Of a DNA stretch of 30,786 nucleotides, positions 1-9,112 are shown one piece after another. This stretch comes from Christensenella sp. UBA1252 (GTDB lineage: Bacteria > Bacillota > Clostridia > Christensenellales > CAG-1252). Below the pieces are notes generated by a model. It was not told the origin of the DNA. It saw only the letters and a program-made list of their open reading frames with translations, and did not search any database. The stretch is taken from positions 24,086-54,871 of the forward strand of contig DBVY01000036.1 of assembly GCA_002308575.1 (NCBI GenBank), read 5' to 3'. The translations under genes and the position numbers were made by a program. Positions within the stretch are counted from its first letter, which is position 1. Every line of letters begins with the position of its first letter.

Positions 1-1
1 G

Positions 2-1570
2 ACGGACGGCGAACCCCTTTCGGAGGAAACGCCCGCGGAAAGCGCGGATGAAAAACCCGAAAAGAAGAAAGGCGGTTTCGGCGCGTTCTTCAAAAAGCAT
101 TTGAAGATATTTATCCTCGTGATCGCCCTGTTGCTTATCGGCGGCGGCTTGACGGCGGGTCACTTTATCGCGACCTATCATCTCGCGTCCGTTTCTTCCG
201 CAAAGGATCTGAACGAGGCACTTTCCAAAAAGCAGATCACGACGATCGTTCTCAAAAAGGACGTCACGGTGGACGGCGATCTCCTTTTGCCCCGCTCGAT
301 CGATTTCGATATGAAAAAACACACGTTGACCGTTAACGGATCGATGTCCGTTTCGACCGCCAAGGACGTTACGATCGGCACGAAGTCGAACGGCAAATAT
401 CAAAAAGGCGGCAAGATCGCAGCCACAAGCTTCCAAGCTGTCGGATCCAAAGCGCTTCGCCTGTACGCCGATCTGACGGCAGAAACCGCAACGATCTCCT
501 CGACAACCTTCGTCTGTTCCGGCACGATCGAAGGCGTCTACGAGATCTCCTCGCAGGAAGTTACGTTATGCGGTTCCTCTTCGGACGAACTGAACCTTTC
601 CGCGGAAACGACGCTTTCGCTGTACGGAAAAGCGAATATCGTCAACGGCGGAAAGACTGTCACAGCCTATCAAAACGCATACGCCGACGTCATAAAAGGC
701 GCTAAAACGTGCTACGTGTACGAAGGTTCGGACGTTAAAGTTATGAACGCGGACAACTACTATTCCGTCAGAAAGCTCGCAAAACCCGAGAAGATCACCG
801 TTTTACAAGAAGGCGACGATTTCTATTGCTACGTTTCCGAAGTCATCGGCGCAACGGCGCTTTCCGTTACGATCAATGGGCAAGAGCAACCCGACGTTCA
901 AACCAACGGCGGCGCGGTCAAATTCAAGCTCGAAGGGCTCGTTCCCGGCAAACAAACGCTTTCCATCGTTGCGAAAGCATCGGAGGATCCGCGCTTTACC
1001 CCGAGCGACGCCGCGACCTATTCTTTCAACTTCTCGACCAAGCTTTCTTCCCCGACGCTGACCGTTTCGGAAGAGAATAACGCCGTATATCTGACGATCG
1101 GCTCGGTCAAGTACGCCGAGCAATACGAATACTATATCGACGGCGACCGTTACGTGACCCCGATGAGCGACTTGAAGATCGACATCACCGAGCGCGTTTC
1201 CGCGGGCGGCGTTCACGTAATCGAAGCGATCGCGAAGAGCAACGATAAGTACTTTACCGAAAGCAACAAAGTTATGACGAGCCACGTAACGTACGTGACC
1301 CTTTCCACGCCCGACGTTTCGGGCGCGAACGACGGGAAAACCGTCTGTTTCAGTTGGGAAAAACTCGAAGGCGTAACCGATTATTACGTAACGTACGGCG
1401 AGGATTCCGTTTATCTGAAAGGTAACAGCATTGATTTCGATTATAAACAAGCGGCGGCGTTTACGATCAAAGCGATCGGCGGAGGCTATTATCTCTCGGG
1501 CGAAACCAAGACGGTAACCGCGCAAGAGATCGCGGTCCTCCCCGCCCCGCAACCCGAAACCGTCGAATAA
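2..1570 (+). CDS. Membrane-anchored surface protein with solenoid-like and fibronectin-III-like domains (5' end cut by window edge)
   Basis: The reading frame is open from base 2 with no in-frame ATG before the membrane helix, so the true start lies outside the window; the TTG at 101 falls inside the protein. Visible order over 522 residues: an acidic then Lys-rich cytoplasmic segment (residues 1-33, Glu/Pro/Ala-rich, then EKKK), one membrane helix (about 36-57), an extracellular beta-rich region (about 60-255) with short Thr/Ser/Val strands, and about three fibronectin-III-like repeats (about 262-510), each opening with a pattern like L-x-x-P-x-x-x-V and carrying a Y-x-x-Y or Y-Y-V-T strand. 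The protein ends in a Pro-rich tail. The topology (N-in, C-out) is inferred from the charges. I do not recognise a specific function; a cell-envelope role is inferred. The pyridoxamine kinase gene starts 13 nt downstream on the same strand, so the two are probably cotranscribed. Confidence 0.8.
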   Translation, partial: TDGEPLSEETPAESADEKPEKKKGGFGAFFKKHLKIFILVIALLLIGGGLTAGHFIATYHLASVSSAKDLNEALSKKQITTIVLKKDVTVDGDLLLPRSIDFDMKKHTLTVNGSMSVSTAKDVTIGTKSNGKYQKGGKIAATSFQAVGSKALRLYADLTAETATISSTTFVCSGTIEGVYEISSQEVTLCGSSSDELNLSAETTLSLYGKANIVNGGKTVTAYQNAYADVIKGAKTCYVYEGSDVKVMNADNYYSVRKLAKPEKITVLQEGDDFYCYVSEVIGATALSVTINGQEQPDVQTNGGAVKFKLEGLVPGKQTLSIVAKASEDPRFTPSDAATYSFNFSTKLSSPTLTVSEENNAVYLTIGSVKYAEQYEYYIDGDRYVTPMSDLKIDITERVSAGGVHVIEAIAKSNDKYFTESNKVMTSHVTYVTLSTPDVSGANDGKTVCFSWEKLEGVTDYYVTYGEDSVYLKGNSIDFDYKQAAAFTIKAIGGGYYLSGETKTVTAQEIAVLPAPQPETVE

Positions 1571-1583
1571 AAAAGGGGCTTCT

Positions 1584-2432
1584 ATGTCGGACAAAATTGT
1601 TTTAACGATCCAAGACGTTTCCTGCTTCGGGCAATGCTCGCTGACGGTGGCGCTTCCGATCCTCTCCGCAATGGGGATCGAAACGGCGATCCTTCCTTCC
1701 GCCGTGCTTTCGACGCACACGGGTGGTTTTACGGGCTACACCTTCCGCGACCTGACGGACGATCTTCCTGCGATTCAAGCGCATTGGGCGAAGGAAAACG
1801 TTTCTTTCGACGTCTTTTATACCGGCTACGTCGGCAGTAAAAAGCAGCTTTCTTACATCAAGAACCTTGTTTCGGACAGAAGAAAACCGAACGCGATCTT
1901 TATCGTGGATCCCGTTATGGCGGACGGCGGCAAATTCTATCACGGTTTTGACGAAGACTTTGCGCGCGAAATGGCGGCGTTTATGAAGGGCGCGGACGTG
2001 ATCCTTCCGAACCTCAGCGAAGCCGCGTTTCTACTCGGCAGACCGTACAAAGAAAAAGGCTACGATAAAGCGTATATCGAATCGCTCGTTCGCGATCTCT
2101 CGGATATCAGCGGCGGCAACGTCCTTTTGACGGGCGTTTCGTTCGATCCTCTCCTGCTCGGCGTCGCGACGTACGACAGAAAGAAGGACGCCGTTTCCTA
2201 TTGCTTCGACGAAAGGATCGAGGGCAATTTCCACGGCACGGGCGACGTCTTCGCTTCGACCTTTACGGGCGCGATCACATGCGGGCTTTCTCTCGAAAAG
2301 GCGGCGGCTCTCGCCGTTTCCTTTACCGTTCGCGCGATCAAAGAAACGCTTCCCGATCGAAAAAAACATTGGTACGGCGTAAGATTCGAAAAGGCGCTTC
2401 CCTATCTCGTAAGCGAGATCGACAAGGCTTAA
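1584..2432 (+). CDS. pdxK: Pyridoxamine/pyridoxal kinase (PdxK/PdxY family)
   Basis: This enzyme phosphorylates the 5'-hydroxyl of pyridoxal, pyridoxamine or pyridoxine with ATP in the cytoplasmic vitamin B6 salvage pathway. The 282 residues match the usual family length. Visible family features are an N-terminal strand with QDVSCFGQ (10-17), the T-H-T-G-G-F substrate-side loop (44-49), DPVMAD (109-114), the LPNLSEA segment with the N-x-x-E magnesium-site motif (N143, E146), and the ribokinase-superfamily anion hole and catalytic base GTGD (218-221, with D221 as base). The start at 1584 has AAGGGG about six bases upstream. The gene sits 13 nt after the surface-protein gene and is followed by a strong terminator. 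The family assignment is firm; which B6 vitamer is preferred cannot be read from the sequence. Confidence 0.93.
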   Translation: MSDKIVLTIQDVSCFGQCSLTVALPILSAMGIETAILPSAVLSTHTGGFTGYTFRDLTDDLPAIQAHWAKENVSFDVFYTGYVGSKKQLSYIKNLVSDRRKPNAIFIVDPVMADGGKFYHGFDEDFAREMAAFMKGADVILPNLSEAAFLLGRPYKEKGYDKAYIESLVRDLSDISGGNVLLTGVSFDPLLLGVATYDRKKDAVSYCFDERIEGNFHGTGDVFASTFTGAITCGLSLEKAAALAVSFTVRAIKETLPDRKKHWYGVRFEKALPYLVSEIDKA

Positions 2433-2447
2433 AACGATAAAAACGAA

Positions 2448-2476
2448 AAAAGGCTGTGGAAGTTCCACAGCCTTTT
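2448..2476. terminator. Bidirectional intrinsic terminator between the kinase and PutP genes
   Basis: A perfect 13-bp inverted repeat (2448-2460 pairing with 2464-2476) forms the stem AAAAGGCTGTGGA around a three-base centre. The U-run is supplied by TTTT on the + strand and by the complement of the A-rich run (2439-2451) on the - strand. It lies between two convergent genes, so it can end both transcripts. Confidence 0.93.
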
Positions 2477-2494
2477 ACTTTTGATTTTCGAAAA

Positions 2495-4189
2495 TTATTC
2501 TTCGTCCTTCGCTTCGGTAACGGGTTCCGCGGCCGCTTCGCTCGCGACAACGGTTTCTTCGCTCGCCGCAGTTTCCTCGACCGTTTGTTCGGCCATGATC
2601 GTTTCACCGTTCTTATCGATGATGACGACCTGTCCGTTCACGACCTCGACGCTCTTCGCGCCCGCGACTTTATCGAACAATGCGCAGACTTCTTCGGACG
2701 GGTTCTCGGTCAGGATGCTGACGAGGATCGTTGTTGCAAGACCGATGATAAAGCCCGGAATGATCTCGTAAAGCTCGGTATTGAAGATCACGCTCTTCAT
2801 TCCGTAATACTCCATATTGAAGAAGATCATCCAAAGGATATCCGAAACGAAGCCCGCGATGATACCGGCGGTCACGCCTTTGTAATTCACGCGCCTGTTA
2901 TAAAGAGAAAGTAGAATGACGGGTCCGAAGGACGCGCCGAACGCCGCCCAAGCCGCCGAAACAAGACCCATGATCGTGGAGAACGCGGGAACGATCGGCT
3001 TTGCGCCCGAACCGAGCATCGCGATCGCAAATGCAAGAAGGGAGATCACGACGACGACGATCCTGCCGACCCAAACGATCTCTTTATCGCTCGCGTCCTT
3101 GCGGAACTTGCTCTTATAGATATCCGAAGCAAATGCGGAAGAAGAAGCGAGAAGCTGGGAATCCGCCGTGCTCATCGAAGCGGCGAGGATCGCGGTGATG
3201 ATCAAACTGCCGAGGAAGATCGGGAAAACCTTTCTCGCAAGAAGGATAAACACGCGTTGTTGATTGCCGACGAGGGAATCGCCGAGGTACTTTCTCGCAA
3301 CGAGCGCAACGACGGACGCCATGATGAGGATCAAACCCGTCCAAATGCAACCGATGATGCGCGAGCGCTTCATTTCGCCTTCCGATTTGATCGAGATATA
3401 GCGAATGATGATATGCGGCATTCCGAAATAGCCGAGCCCCCAGCCAAGACCGGTCAGGATCGTTGCGATGCTCGCCCAATCGAACTTACCCGACGCAAGC
3501 ATATTGTAGAAGTTTACGGGAAGATCGGTGTTGACGCCCGCTTCGACCTTCAAAACGCAAAGCGCGACGATCGGGGTCAGCATCAATGCAACCAGCATGA
3601 TCATGCCTTGGAAGAAGTCCGTCCAACAAACGGCGTTGAATCCGCCGAGGAACAGATACAGGACGATGATGACCGTTGCGATGATCATCGCGATCCGCTC
3701 GTCCAACCCGAACAACGTTTTAAAAAGGGTTCCGCAAGCGCTGATCGAGGACGCGCCGTATACGCAGTAAACGATCATAAAGATAATCGCGCTGACGATC
3801 TGCAACGTATGGTTCTTGGATTTGAAACGGTTGGTCAGATATTGCGGGATCGTGATGCTGTCGTCCGCCAAGATCGAATAGCGGCGCAATCTCGGCGCCA
3901 CGAAGATCCAAGCGAGGACGGTTCCGATCAAAAGCCCGATCGAGATCCAAACCTGCCCGAGGCCGTACAGATAGATCGAGCCCGGCAATCCCATCAAAAC
4001 CCACGCGCTCATATCGGACGCGCCGGCGCTCAAAGCGGAAACGAGCCCGTTCATCTTTCTGCCGCCGAGGAAAAAGCCTTTTTCACCCGAATCTTTTCTC
4101 GTCTTGATAAAGAAATAGACGCCGATAAAGATAACGAGCGCGAAGTAAAGCGCAAAAGCGACGATGTCGCCCCATTGAATTTTTTCCAT
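2495..4189 (-). CDS. putP: Sodium/proline symporter, PutP type (SSS family), with acidic C-terminal tail
   Basis: This is a sodium-coupled solute uptake protein of the inner membrane, probably for proline. The 564 residues have the many hydrophobic helices of the sodium:solute symporter family (13 expected). The diagnostic stretch at residues 41-72 contains LGGRKMNG and SAGASDMSAW; D59, S61 and W63 align with the sodium- and proline-site region of characterised PutP. Later, ASMSTADSQLL followed by SSSAFASDIYK matches the family's second sodium-site helix. After the last helix there is a cytoplasmic extension (about 496-564) whose final 32 residues are almost only Glu, Ala, Thr, Val and Ser. 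The start has AGGAG eight bases upstream. The gene begins 18 nt after the zinc-ribbon gene, with no visible terminator between them, so it is probably the last gene of the primase/sigma operon. Substrate identity is family inference. Confidence 0.9.
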   Translation of the reverse strand: MEKIQWGDIVAFALYFALVIFIGVYFFIKTRKDSGEKGFFLGGRKMNGLVSALSAGASDMSAWVLMGLPGSIYLYGLGQVWISIGLLIGTVLAWIFVAPRLRRYSILADDSITIPQYLTNRFKSKNHTLQIVSAIIFMIVYCVYGASSISACGTLFKTLFGLDERIAMIIATVIIVLYLFLGGFNAVCWTDFFQGMIMLVALMLTPIVALCVLKVEAGVNTDLPVNFYNMLASGKFDWASIATILTGLGWGLGYFGMPHIIIRYISIKSEGEMKRSRIIGCIWTGLILIMASVVALVARKYLGDSLVGNQQRVFILLARKVFPIFLGSLIITAILAASMSTADSQLLASSSAFASDIYKSKFRKDASDKEIVWVGRIVVVVISLLAFAIAMLGSGAKPIVPAFSTIMGLVSAAWAAFGASFGPVILLSLYNRRVNYKGVTAGIIAGFVSDILWMIFFNMEYYGMKSVIFNTELYEIIPGFIIGLATTILVSILTENPSEEVCALFDKVAGAKSVEVVNGQVVIIDKNGETIMAEQTVEETAASEETVVASEAAAEPVTEAKDEE

Positions 4190-4207
4190 GGTATATTCTC
4201 CTATCCG

Positions 4208-4909
4208 TTATTTTTTATAAAGAATTCTTCCGCAATCGGGGCATTCGATAAAGGTTTCGCTCGAAAGGCGCGAGATCGCGTCGCCGGCGAGCTCCATAAA
4301 GCAGCCGCCGCAACTTCTTCCGTCCATCAAAGGAACGACGACGGGAACTTTCTTTTGCTTACGAAGTCGGTTATAGACTTCGAGGAATTTCGGCGAACAC
4401 TTTTTTTCGACTTCCGCGAGCTCCGTTTTGATCTCTTTCGCGGCGGGCGTGATCTTGGCTTTTTCTTCCTCGTACTTTCCCTTGGATTGGTTCAGCTTTT
4501 TCGCCGCTTCCTTACCCGCAGCCATAGACGCGGTATGGCTTTGATTGAGCTCGACGATCTTCGCGCTCATCTTTCCGATCTCGATCGAAAGGTTTTTGAG
4601 TTGATTGACGAGTTTTTGCATATTGCGGATCAAGAAATCCGCGCCGTCCACGTCCGCGACCTCTTTGATCGCGCTTTCCAGCTCGTTGAGTTCCTTGTCA
4701 AGCGCTTCGTACTCCGCGATCAAAGCTTCCATCTGTTTGACGTACTCGCCCGCAACGGTATTTTGCTTAAAGACTTGCTCTTGCGCCGTTTTTACGGTAT
4801 GCATATGCAACGCATACGTTTTCGCCGCTTCGCTCGCCATCAGCTCGTTTTCGAGCTTCATCAAGCGCTTGTCGAGTTCCTGATATTCCAGTATGACGGA
4901 TAGTTCCAT
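4208..4909 (-). CDS. Coiled-coil C4 zinc-ribbon protein (COG1579/DUF164 family)
   Basis: The 233-residue cytoplasmic protein has a long, charged, helical N-terminal part (about 1-190, Lys/Glu/Ala/Leu-rich, an antiparallel coiled coil in known relatives) and a C-terminal four-cysteine zinc ribbon with C200-x2-C203 and C223-x2-C226. The family is proposed to bind nucleic acid, but a defined role is not established. The start is supported by AAGGAG upstream of the ATG. It follows nif3 by 22 nt; zinc-ribbon genes of this family next to nif3 are common in Firmicutes, which supports the assignment. Confidence 0.9.
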   Translation of the reverse strand: MELSVILEYQELDKRLMKLENELMASEAAKTYALHMHTVKTAQEQVFKQNTVAGEYVKQMEALIAEYEALDKELNELESAIKEVADVDGADFLIRNMQKLVNQLKNLSIEIGKMSAKIVELNQSHTASMAAGKEAAKKLNQSKGKYEEEKAKITPAAKEIKTELAEVEKKCSPKFLEVYNRLRKQKKVPVVVPLMDGRSCGGCFMELAGDAISRLSSETFIECPDCGRILYKK

Positions 4910-4931
4910 TTTGCCTCTCCTTTCCTTGCGG

Positions 4932-5690
4932 TCAGCCGTAAGGATTCGTGTTATGACGGCTGATAAAGCAAGCGACGTCCGCCGCTTTTTCAGCCAAATA
5001 TTTCTTGATGACTTCCGCGAAACCCCATTCGCTCGCGTAATGCGTGGGTTCGACCAAGCGAACGCCGAGGTCTTTCGCCATCTCCGCGTAATTGTGCTTA
5101 ACGTCCGCGGTCACGATCACCGCGCCGTTTTCTTTCGCGCGCAGGATCAAACGTTCGTTGATGCCGGCGCCGCAGGACGCAATGACCTTTTTGACCTTGC
5201 CTTCGCCGACCGAACGGATCGCCGTTTCGCCGAGCGCTTCTTTTACGAAAGAAACGAAGGCGGGCATATCCATTTCTTTTTCGAGATCGAATTCGGTTGC
5301 GAAACCGTCCTCGATCGCAAGGTACTCTTTCGCGCCGAGCGTGCGCGCGAGATTGTCGTTATTGCCCTTTTCCGCCCTGTCAAAATTCGTATGGAGCGCA
5401 ATCGCCGCGATCTTGTTTTCGATCAGTTCGATCAAAAGCGACCCCGTGTACGTTTCGTCCGTGATGCGTTTCGTTTCGAAGAAAACGACGGGATGATGCG
5501 AAACGATAAGTTCAGCTCCGATCTCTTTCGCCTCTTTGATAACGGCGGACGTTACGTCCAAACACAAAAGGATCTTCGAAACCTCTTTTTCTTTTCTACC
5601 GACGAGCAAACCGACGTTATCGAACCCGAGCGCGCCTTCCGGCGGATAGGCTTCGTCAAACGCTTGGAGCAATTCGCTTATTTTTCGCAT
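4932..5690 (-). CDS. Nif3-like dinuclear metal-centre protein (short form)
   Basis: This is a member of the widespread NIF3/YbgI/YqfO family, toroidal hexamers with a two-metal site; the physiological function is still uncertain. The expected metal ligands are visible: H65 and H66 in SHHP, H100 and D104 in HTNFD, and H217 and E221 in THYASE. The N-terminal DNVGLLVG signature is at 24-31. At 252 residues it is the short form, lacking the PII-like inserted domain of Bacillus YqfO. The ATG overlaps the end of trmK by 13 nt and has AAGGAG eight bases upstream, inside trmK. The conserved trmK-nif3 order reinforces both calls. The old label 'GTP cyclohydrolase 1 type 2' should not be taken as proven activity. 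Confidence 0.93.
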   Translation of the reverse strand: MRKISELLQAFDEAYPPEGALGFDNVGLLVGRKEKEVSKILLCLDVTSAVIKEAKEIGAELIVSHHPVVFFETKRITDETYTGSLLIELIENKIAAIALHTNFDRAEKGNNDNLARTLGAKEYLAIEDGFATEFDLEKEMDMPAFVSFVKEALGETAIRSVGEGKVKKVIASCGAGINERLILRAKENGAVIVTADVKHNYAEMAKDLGVRLVEPTHYASEWGFAEVIKKYLAEKAADVACFISRHNTNPYG

Positions 5691-6295
5691 TCCAGAATCT
5701 CCTTTTCTTCTTTGAGCGCGGCGTCTTCCCGAACCGAAAGGATCCTTTCGATCTTTTCAAGACGCATCTTTTTATAGGCTTCGCCGTCCGGCGTTCCGTC
5801 CCCGAAATAGAGGTTATGCGCCTCGTTCCACGGAAGAGCGGGATCAACTTTCAGGATCGGATAAAACTTCTCGGCGTCCTTTACGATCGCGTCACGCACG
5901 ATCCGCATATTGTTTTCTTTCAAAAACGCGCGAACGATGGGCGCGTCCGTGTGTGGAACCAAGATATAACTCTTCGCGGCGGAAGGGGTTTCGGATAAGA
6001 TCTTGACGATCTCTCTGCCGCCCATACCCGCAATCACGCAGGCGTCCGTCTTTTCCCCGCAAAGGGGTTTGAGCCCGTCCCCTACGCGGCAAGAAAGGGA
6101 AACGCCCCATTCTTCCGCGAGAAGTTCGGCTTTTTTCAAGCTTTTCGCGCTGATGTCGATCGCGACGGCGCTTTTTACCTTCCCCGAAAGGAGAGCGACG
6201 ACCGGCAGTTTCCCGTGATCGGTGCCGACGTCGCAAAGGGTTTCTCCTTCGATCAGAGAAAGGCAAAAGGAAAGCCTTTTATCGAGTTTGATCAC
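5678..6295 (-). CDS. trmK: tRNA (adenine(22)-N1)-methyltransferase TrmK
   Basis: This SAM-dependent enzyme methylates N1 of A22 in the tRNA D-arm. The 205 residues show a Rossmann SAM site, CDVGTDHG (21-28), an acidic strand end AVAIDIS (43-49), and the family signature VIAGMGG (87-93). Length and gene position (after the primary sigma gene, before nif3) match Gram-positive TrmK. The start is GTG and its last two bases overlap the TGA of rpoD (GTGA). The Shine-Dalgarno sequence is weak (GGACAG directly upstream), so translation is probably coupled to rpoD. Residues 3-8 (KLDKRL) match where relatives begin, which supports this start. Confidence 0.92.
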   Translation of the reverse strand: MIKLDKRLSFCLSLIEGETLCDVGTDHGKLPVVALLSGKVKSAVAIDISAKSLKKAELLAEEWGVSLSCRVGDGLKPLCGEKTDACVIAGMGGREIVKILSETPSAAKSYILVPHTDAPIVRAFLKENNMRIVRDAIVKDAEKFYPILKVDPALPWNEAHNLYFGDGTPDGEAYKKMRLEKIERILSVREDAALKEEKEILECEK

Positions 6296-7368
6296 CTGTC
6301 CACACAGCCGCGCAGTTTATCCTTGCGCTTGGGTTGACGGAGTTTGCGGAGCGCCTTCGCTTCGATCTGACGGATACGCTCTCTCGTAACGCCGAAAGCT
6401 TGTCCGACCTCTTCGAGGGTACGGGCGCGGTTATCGTCCAATCCGTAACGCATACGAATGACCTTTTCCTCGCGCGGCGTCAAAGTCGAAAGCACGCGCA
6501 TCAACTCTTCTTTGACCATGCTTTGCTCCGCTTTGTCGGCGGGTTGCGCGGCGGTCGTATCCTCGATAAAATCGCCGAGGTGGCTGTCCTCTTCCTCGCC
6601 GATCGGCGTTTCGAGCGAAACGGGATCTTGCGCGGTGCGTTGGATCTCGCGGATCCTTTCGACCGAGAGCCCCATTTCTTCCGCGATCTCGTCCACCGTC
6701 GGGTCGCGACCGAGTTGCTGGGTCAGGTTGCGGGTAACGCGCGCCGTCTTATTGATCGTTTCGACCATATGGACGGGCAAGCGGATCGTTCTCGCCTGAT
6801 CCGCGATCGCGCGCGTGATCGCTTGACGGATCCACCAAGTCGCGTACGTACTGAATTTAAAACCTTTCGTGTAGTCGAATTTCTCGACCGCTTTCAAAAG
6901 GCCTTGGTTACCTTCTTGGATCAGATCGAGGAACGCCATTCCCCTCGAAGTGTAACGCTTCGCGATCGAAACGACCAAACGAAGGTTGGCTTCGGCGAGG
7001 CGCTTTTTTGCGTTTTCGTCGCCGTCCGCCATCGCTTTGGCGAGCTCTTTTTCTTCCTCTACGGAAAGAAGAGCGTACGTTCCGATATCGCGGAGATAGA
7101 GTTTGACCGCGTCGTCCACCGAAACGTCCGACAGCATTTTATTGATCGCGTCGGGTTTGATCGCTTCTTCCGCTTCGGTCGCCGTGATCTTGATGCCTGC
7201 TTTTTCGATCTCGTTATAGACCCTTTCGATATCGTCCGAGTTGATATCGATCTTTTGCAAGCGCACGACGATCTCGTCTTCGGGCACGCTGCCTTTCGCT
7301 TTGAAATTCTCGATGATCTTGTCGATCTGCGCCCTGAGCAACGTTTCTTTTTCGTTATTTGCTTCCAT
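6292..7368 (-). CDS. rpoD: Primary RNA polymerase sigma factor (sigma-70/SigA)
   Basis: This is the housekeeping sigma factor, directing RNA polymerase to standard promoters. In the 358-residue protein I see an N-terminal region-1.1-like helical domain (about 1-85), region 1.2 ([11 protein letters not shown]), region 2 with [12 protein letters not shown] and the -10 recognition and melting segment [17 protein letters not shown], region 3, and region 4 with [14 protein letters not shown] and the -35 helix-turn-helix [18 protein letters not shown]. The chosen ATG at 7368 has GGAGGG four bases upstream; the longer in-frame start at 7401 has no such site. The gene overlaps the end of dnaG by 14 nt, as expected for coupled translation in this conserved cluster. 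The C-terminus ends in a slightly unusual CVDR. Confidence 0.97.
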   Translation of the reverse strand: MEANNEKETLLRAQIDKIIENFKAKGSVPEDEIVVRLQKIDINSDDIERVYNEIEKAGIKITATEAEEAIKPDAINKMLSDVSVDDAVKLYLRDIGTYALLSVEEEKELAKAMADGDENAKKRLAEANLRLVVSIAKRYTSRGMAFLDLIQEGNQGLLKAVEKFDYTKGFKFSTYATWWIRQAITRAIADQARTIRLPVHMVETINKTARVTRNLTQQLGRDPTVDEIAEEMGLSVERIREIQRTAQDPVSLETPIGEEEDSHLGDFIEDTTAAQPADKAEQSMVKEELMRVLSTLTPREEKVIRMRYGLDDNRARTLEEVGQAFGVTRERIRQIEAKALRKLRQPKRKDKLRGCVDR

Positions 7369-9112
7369 AAGCCCTCCTGAACTTTTCCTCTTCTGCGGCA
7401 ATTGCCTTTATGTATGCTGCCCTCTCTTCGTCGTCGGTACTTAATCGATACTTCTCATTCAATTCCGCGATCCTGCTTTTCGAAAACTCTTTTCTCAAAA
7501 GAGTGACGCAGTCGATAAACGCGGCTTTTTCGTTTCCTTCGTACCGTTTGACGTCAAGGTTTATAATCTTATCCGCCTCTTCTTCCGTCGTTACGTGATA
7601 AAGCGTTCCGACGTCCGCAGGGACGTTTTTCATCGCGCATTCCGTTAGGTAATCCGCGGCTTTTCCGAGTTCGTCGGTCGGCATCAATTCCCGATAGCCT
7701 TCCCATTTTTCAAGCCCCATCACGCATTGGCGAAGCACAAAACGCGCGGCTTGCACGTTCGCTTCGAGCGCGGGGGCGGTCGCTCCGACCGTCAAAGAAG
7801 ACGGCGCGCCCTTTTCCAAGGCTTTGATCTCCGACGTTACGACGTTTTGATTGATGCCCGTCAGTTTGGCGACGAACGACGCGTAGGCATCCCTCTCCAT
7901 TTCACTCGTTAACTCGGAAAGGATCTTCGCCGCTTCCTTCGCATAGGACGCTCTGCCGTACGGCGTCGAGAGGTCGTGGCGTTCTTTGAGCCTCGTGAGC
8001 TTGTATTCGGTCAGCTCGGTGGCGGCGGCTTTGCACGCTAAAAACGCGTCCACGCCCGCGCGCTTGATGACCTCGTCCGGATCTTCGCCGTTCGGGAGGG
8101 AGATCACGCGCACTTTCAATCCGTGGCTTTTCAAAATCTCCAAGCCGCGCAACGTTGCGTTTTGCCCCGCCGAATCGCCGTCGTAACAGATATAGATATC
8201 TTCGACGTAGCGGCGGGCGAGTTTCGCTTGTTCTTCGGTCAGCGAAGTGCCCATGCTCGCGACGACGTTTTCCACGCCCGCCTGCACGAGCGCGAGCGTA
8301 TCCATATAGCCTTCCACCATGATCAGGTCGTTGACCTTTTCTCTTTGGCGAAGCTTTTTGATCAAATTCAGCCCGTAAAGATTTCTGTTTTTGACGAACA
8401 GAACGGTGTTGTCGGTGTTTTTATACTTCGCGAAATCCGTCTTTCCGAGCACCCTGCCGCCGAACGCGATCACGTGTCCGAACGCATCGATGATCGGGAA
8501 TACGAGGCGGTTCGCCATTGCGTCGAAGATCTTACCGTCCCGCTCCTGCAAAACGCCCGCTTTCAGCATTTCCTGACGGGAATAACCACGCGCTTTCAGC
8601 TCGTCTATGACGTTCGTATATCCGTCCGAATAACCGAGCCCGAACCTACGAACGGACAAATCGGAGATCCCGCGCGATTTGATATATTCGACCGCGGCGG
8701 CTGCCGACGGTTTTTGCAGATTCGCGTGATAGACGCGCGCGGCGTCCCGCATCAAAGCGTACAGTCGCTCCTTCATCTGCTTAAAGCCTTCGTCCTGCAC
8801 CGCAACGCGTTTCGGAACTTCGAGGTGCGCGCGCTCGGCGAGGAATTTAACGGCTTCGGAGAACGTCATGCTCTCCTCTTCCATCACGAACGTAATGACG
8901 TCGCCCCCTTTTCCGCAACCGAAACACTTAAAAAAACCTTGCTCGCGATTCACGGAGAACGACGGCGTCTTTTCGTGATGAAACGGACAGTTTCCCCAAT
9001 AATTCGACCCTTTTTTCGTCAGGGAAGGAACGTATGACGAAACGACGTCCACGATATCGGAGCGGTTTTTAAGCTCCTCGATAAAACTTCCGTCGAAGCC
9101 GCGAATTTCCAT
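7355..9112 (-). CDS. dnaG: DNA primase DnaG
   Basis: This enzyme makes the RNA primers for DNA replication in partnership with the replicative helicase. From the ATG at 9112 the protein is 585 residues, normal for DnaG. The N-terminal zinc finger is complete (C42, H45, C63, C66; CPFH and CFGC). The TOPRIM catalytic core shows MVEGYMD (about 264-270), with its catalytic Glu, and YDGDSAGQ (about 309-316), with the metal-binding Asp pair. The C-terminal third is the variable helicase-binding domain. A longer reading frame starts 30 codons upstream, but 9112 is preferred: GGAG lies six bases before it, it starts exactly where relatives do, and its A is the last base of the dGTPase stop (TGATG). 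Confidence 0.97.
   Translation of the reverse strand: MEIRGFDGSFIEELKNRSDIVDVVSSYVPSLTKKGSNYWGNCPFHHEKTPSFSVNREQGFFKCFGCGKGGDVITFVMEEESMTFSEAVKFLAERAHLEVPKRVAVQDEGFKQMKERLYALMRDAARVYHANLQKPSAAAAVEYIKSRGISDLSVRRFGLGYSDGYTNVIDELKARGYSRQEMLKAGVLQERDGKIFDAMANRLVFPIIDAFGHVIAFGGRVLGKTDFAKYKNTDNTVLFVKNRNLYGLNLIKKLRQREKVNDLIMVEGYMDTLALVQAGVENVVASMGTSLTEEQAKLARRYVEDIYICYDGDSAGQNATLRGLEILKSHGLKVRVISLPNGEDPDEVIKRAGVDAFLACKAAATELTEYKLTRLKERHDLSTPYGRASYAKEAAKILSELTSEMERDAYASFVAKLTGINQNVVTSEIKALEKGAPSSLTVGATAPALEANVQAARFVLRQCVMGLEKWEGYRELMPTDELGKAADYLTECAMKNVPADVGTLYHVTTEEEADKIINLDVKRYEGNEKAAFIDCVTLLRKEFSKSRIAELNEKYRLSTDDEERAAYIKAIAAEEEKFRRAYGSK

Noticed and set aside
101..1570. TTG at 101 as the true start of the left-edge protein
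   Set aside because: The frame is open upstream to the window edge with a sensible charged cytoplasmic segment before the membrane helix, and there is no ribosome binding site before 101.
3257..4903. 548-codon + strand frame covering putP and the zinc-ribbon gene
   Set aside because: Same codon-bias shadow. The - strand genes have clear families, starts and ribosome binding sites, and the + frame crosses two of them.
6334..7380. 348-codon + strand frame antisense to rpoD
   Set aside because: Shadow of a highly conserved sigma factor; low-complexity Arg/Asp/Phe-rich translation.
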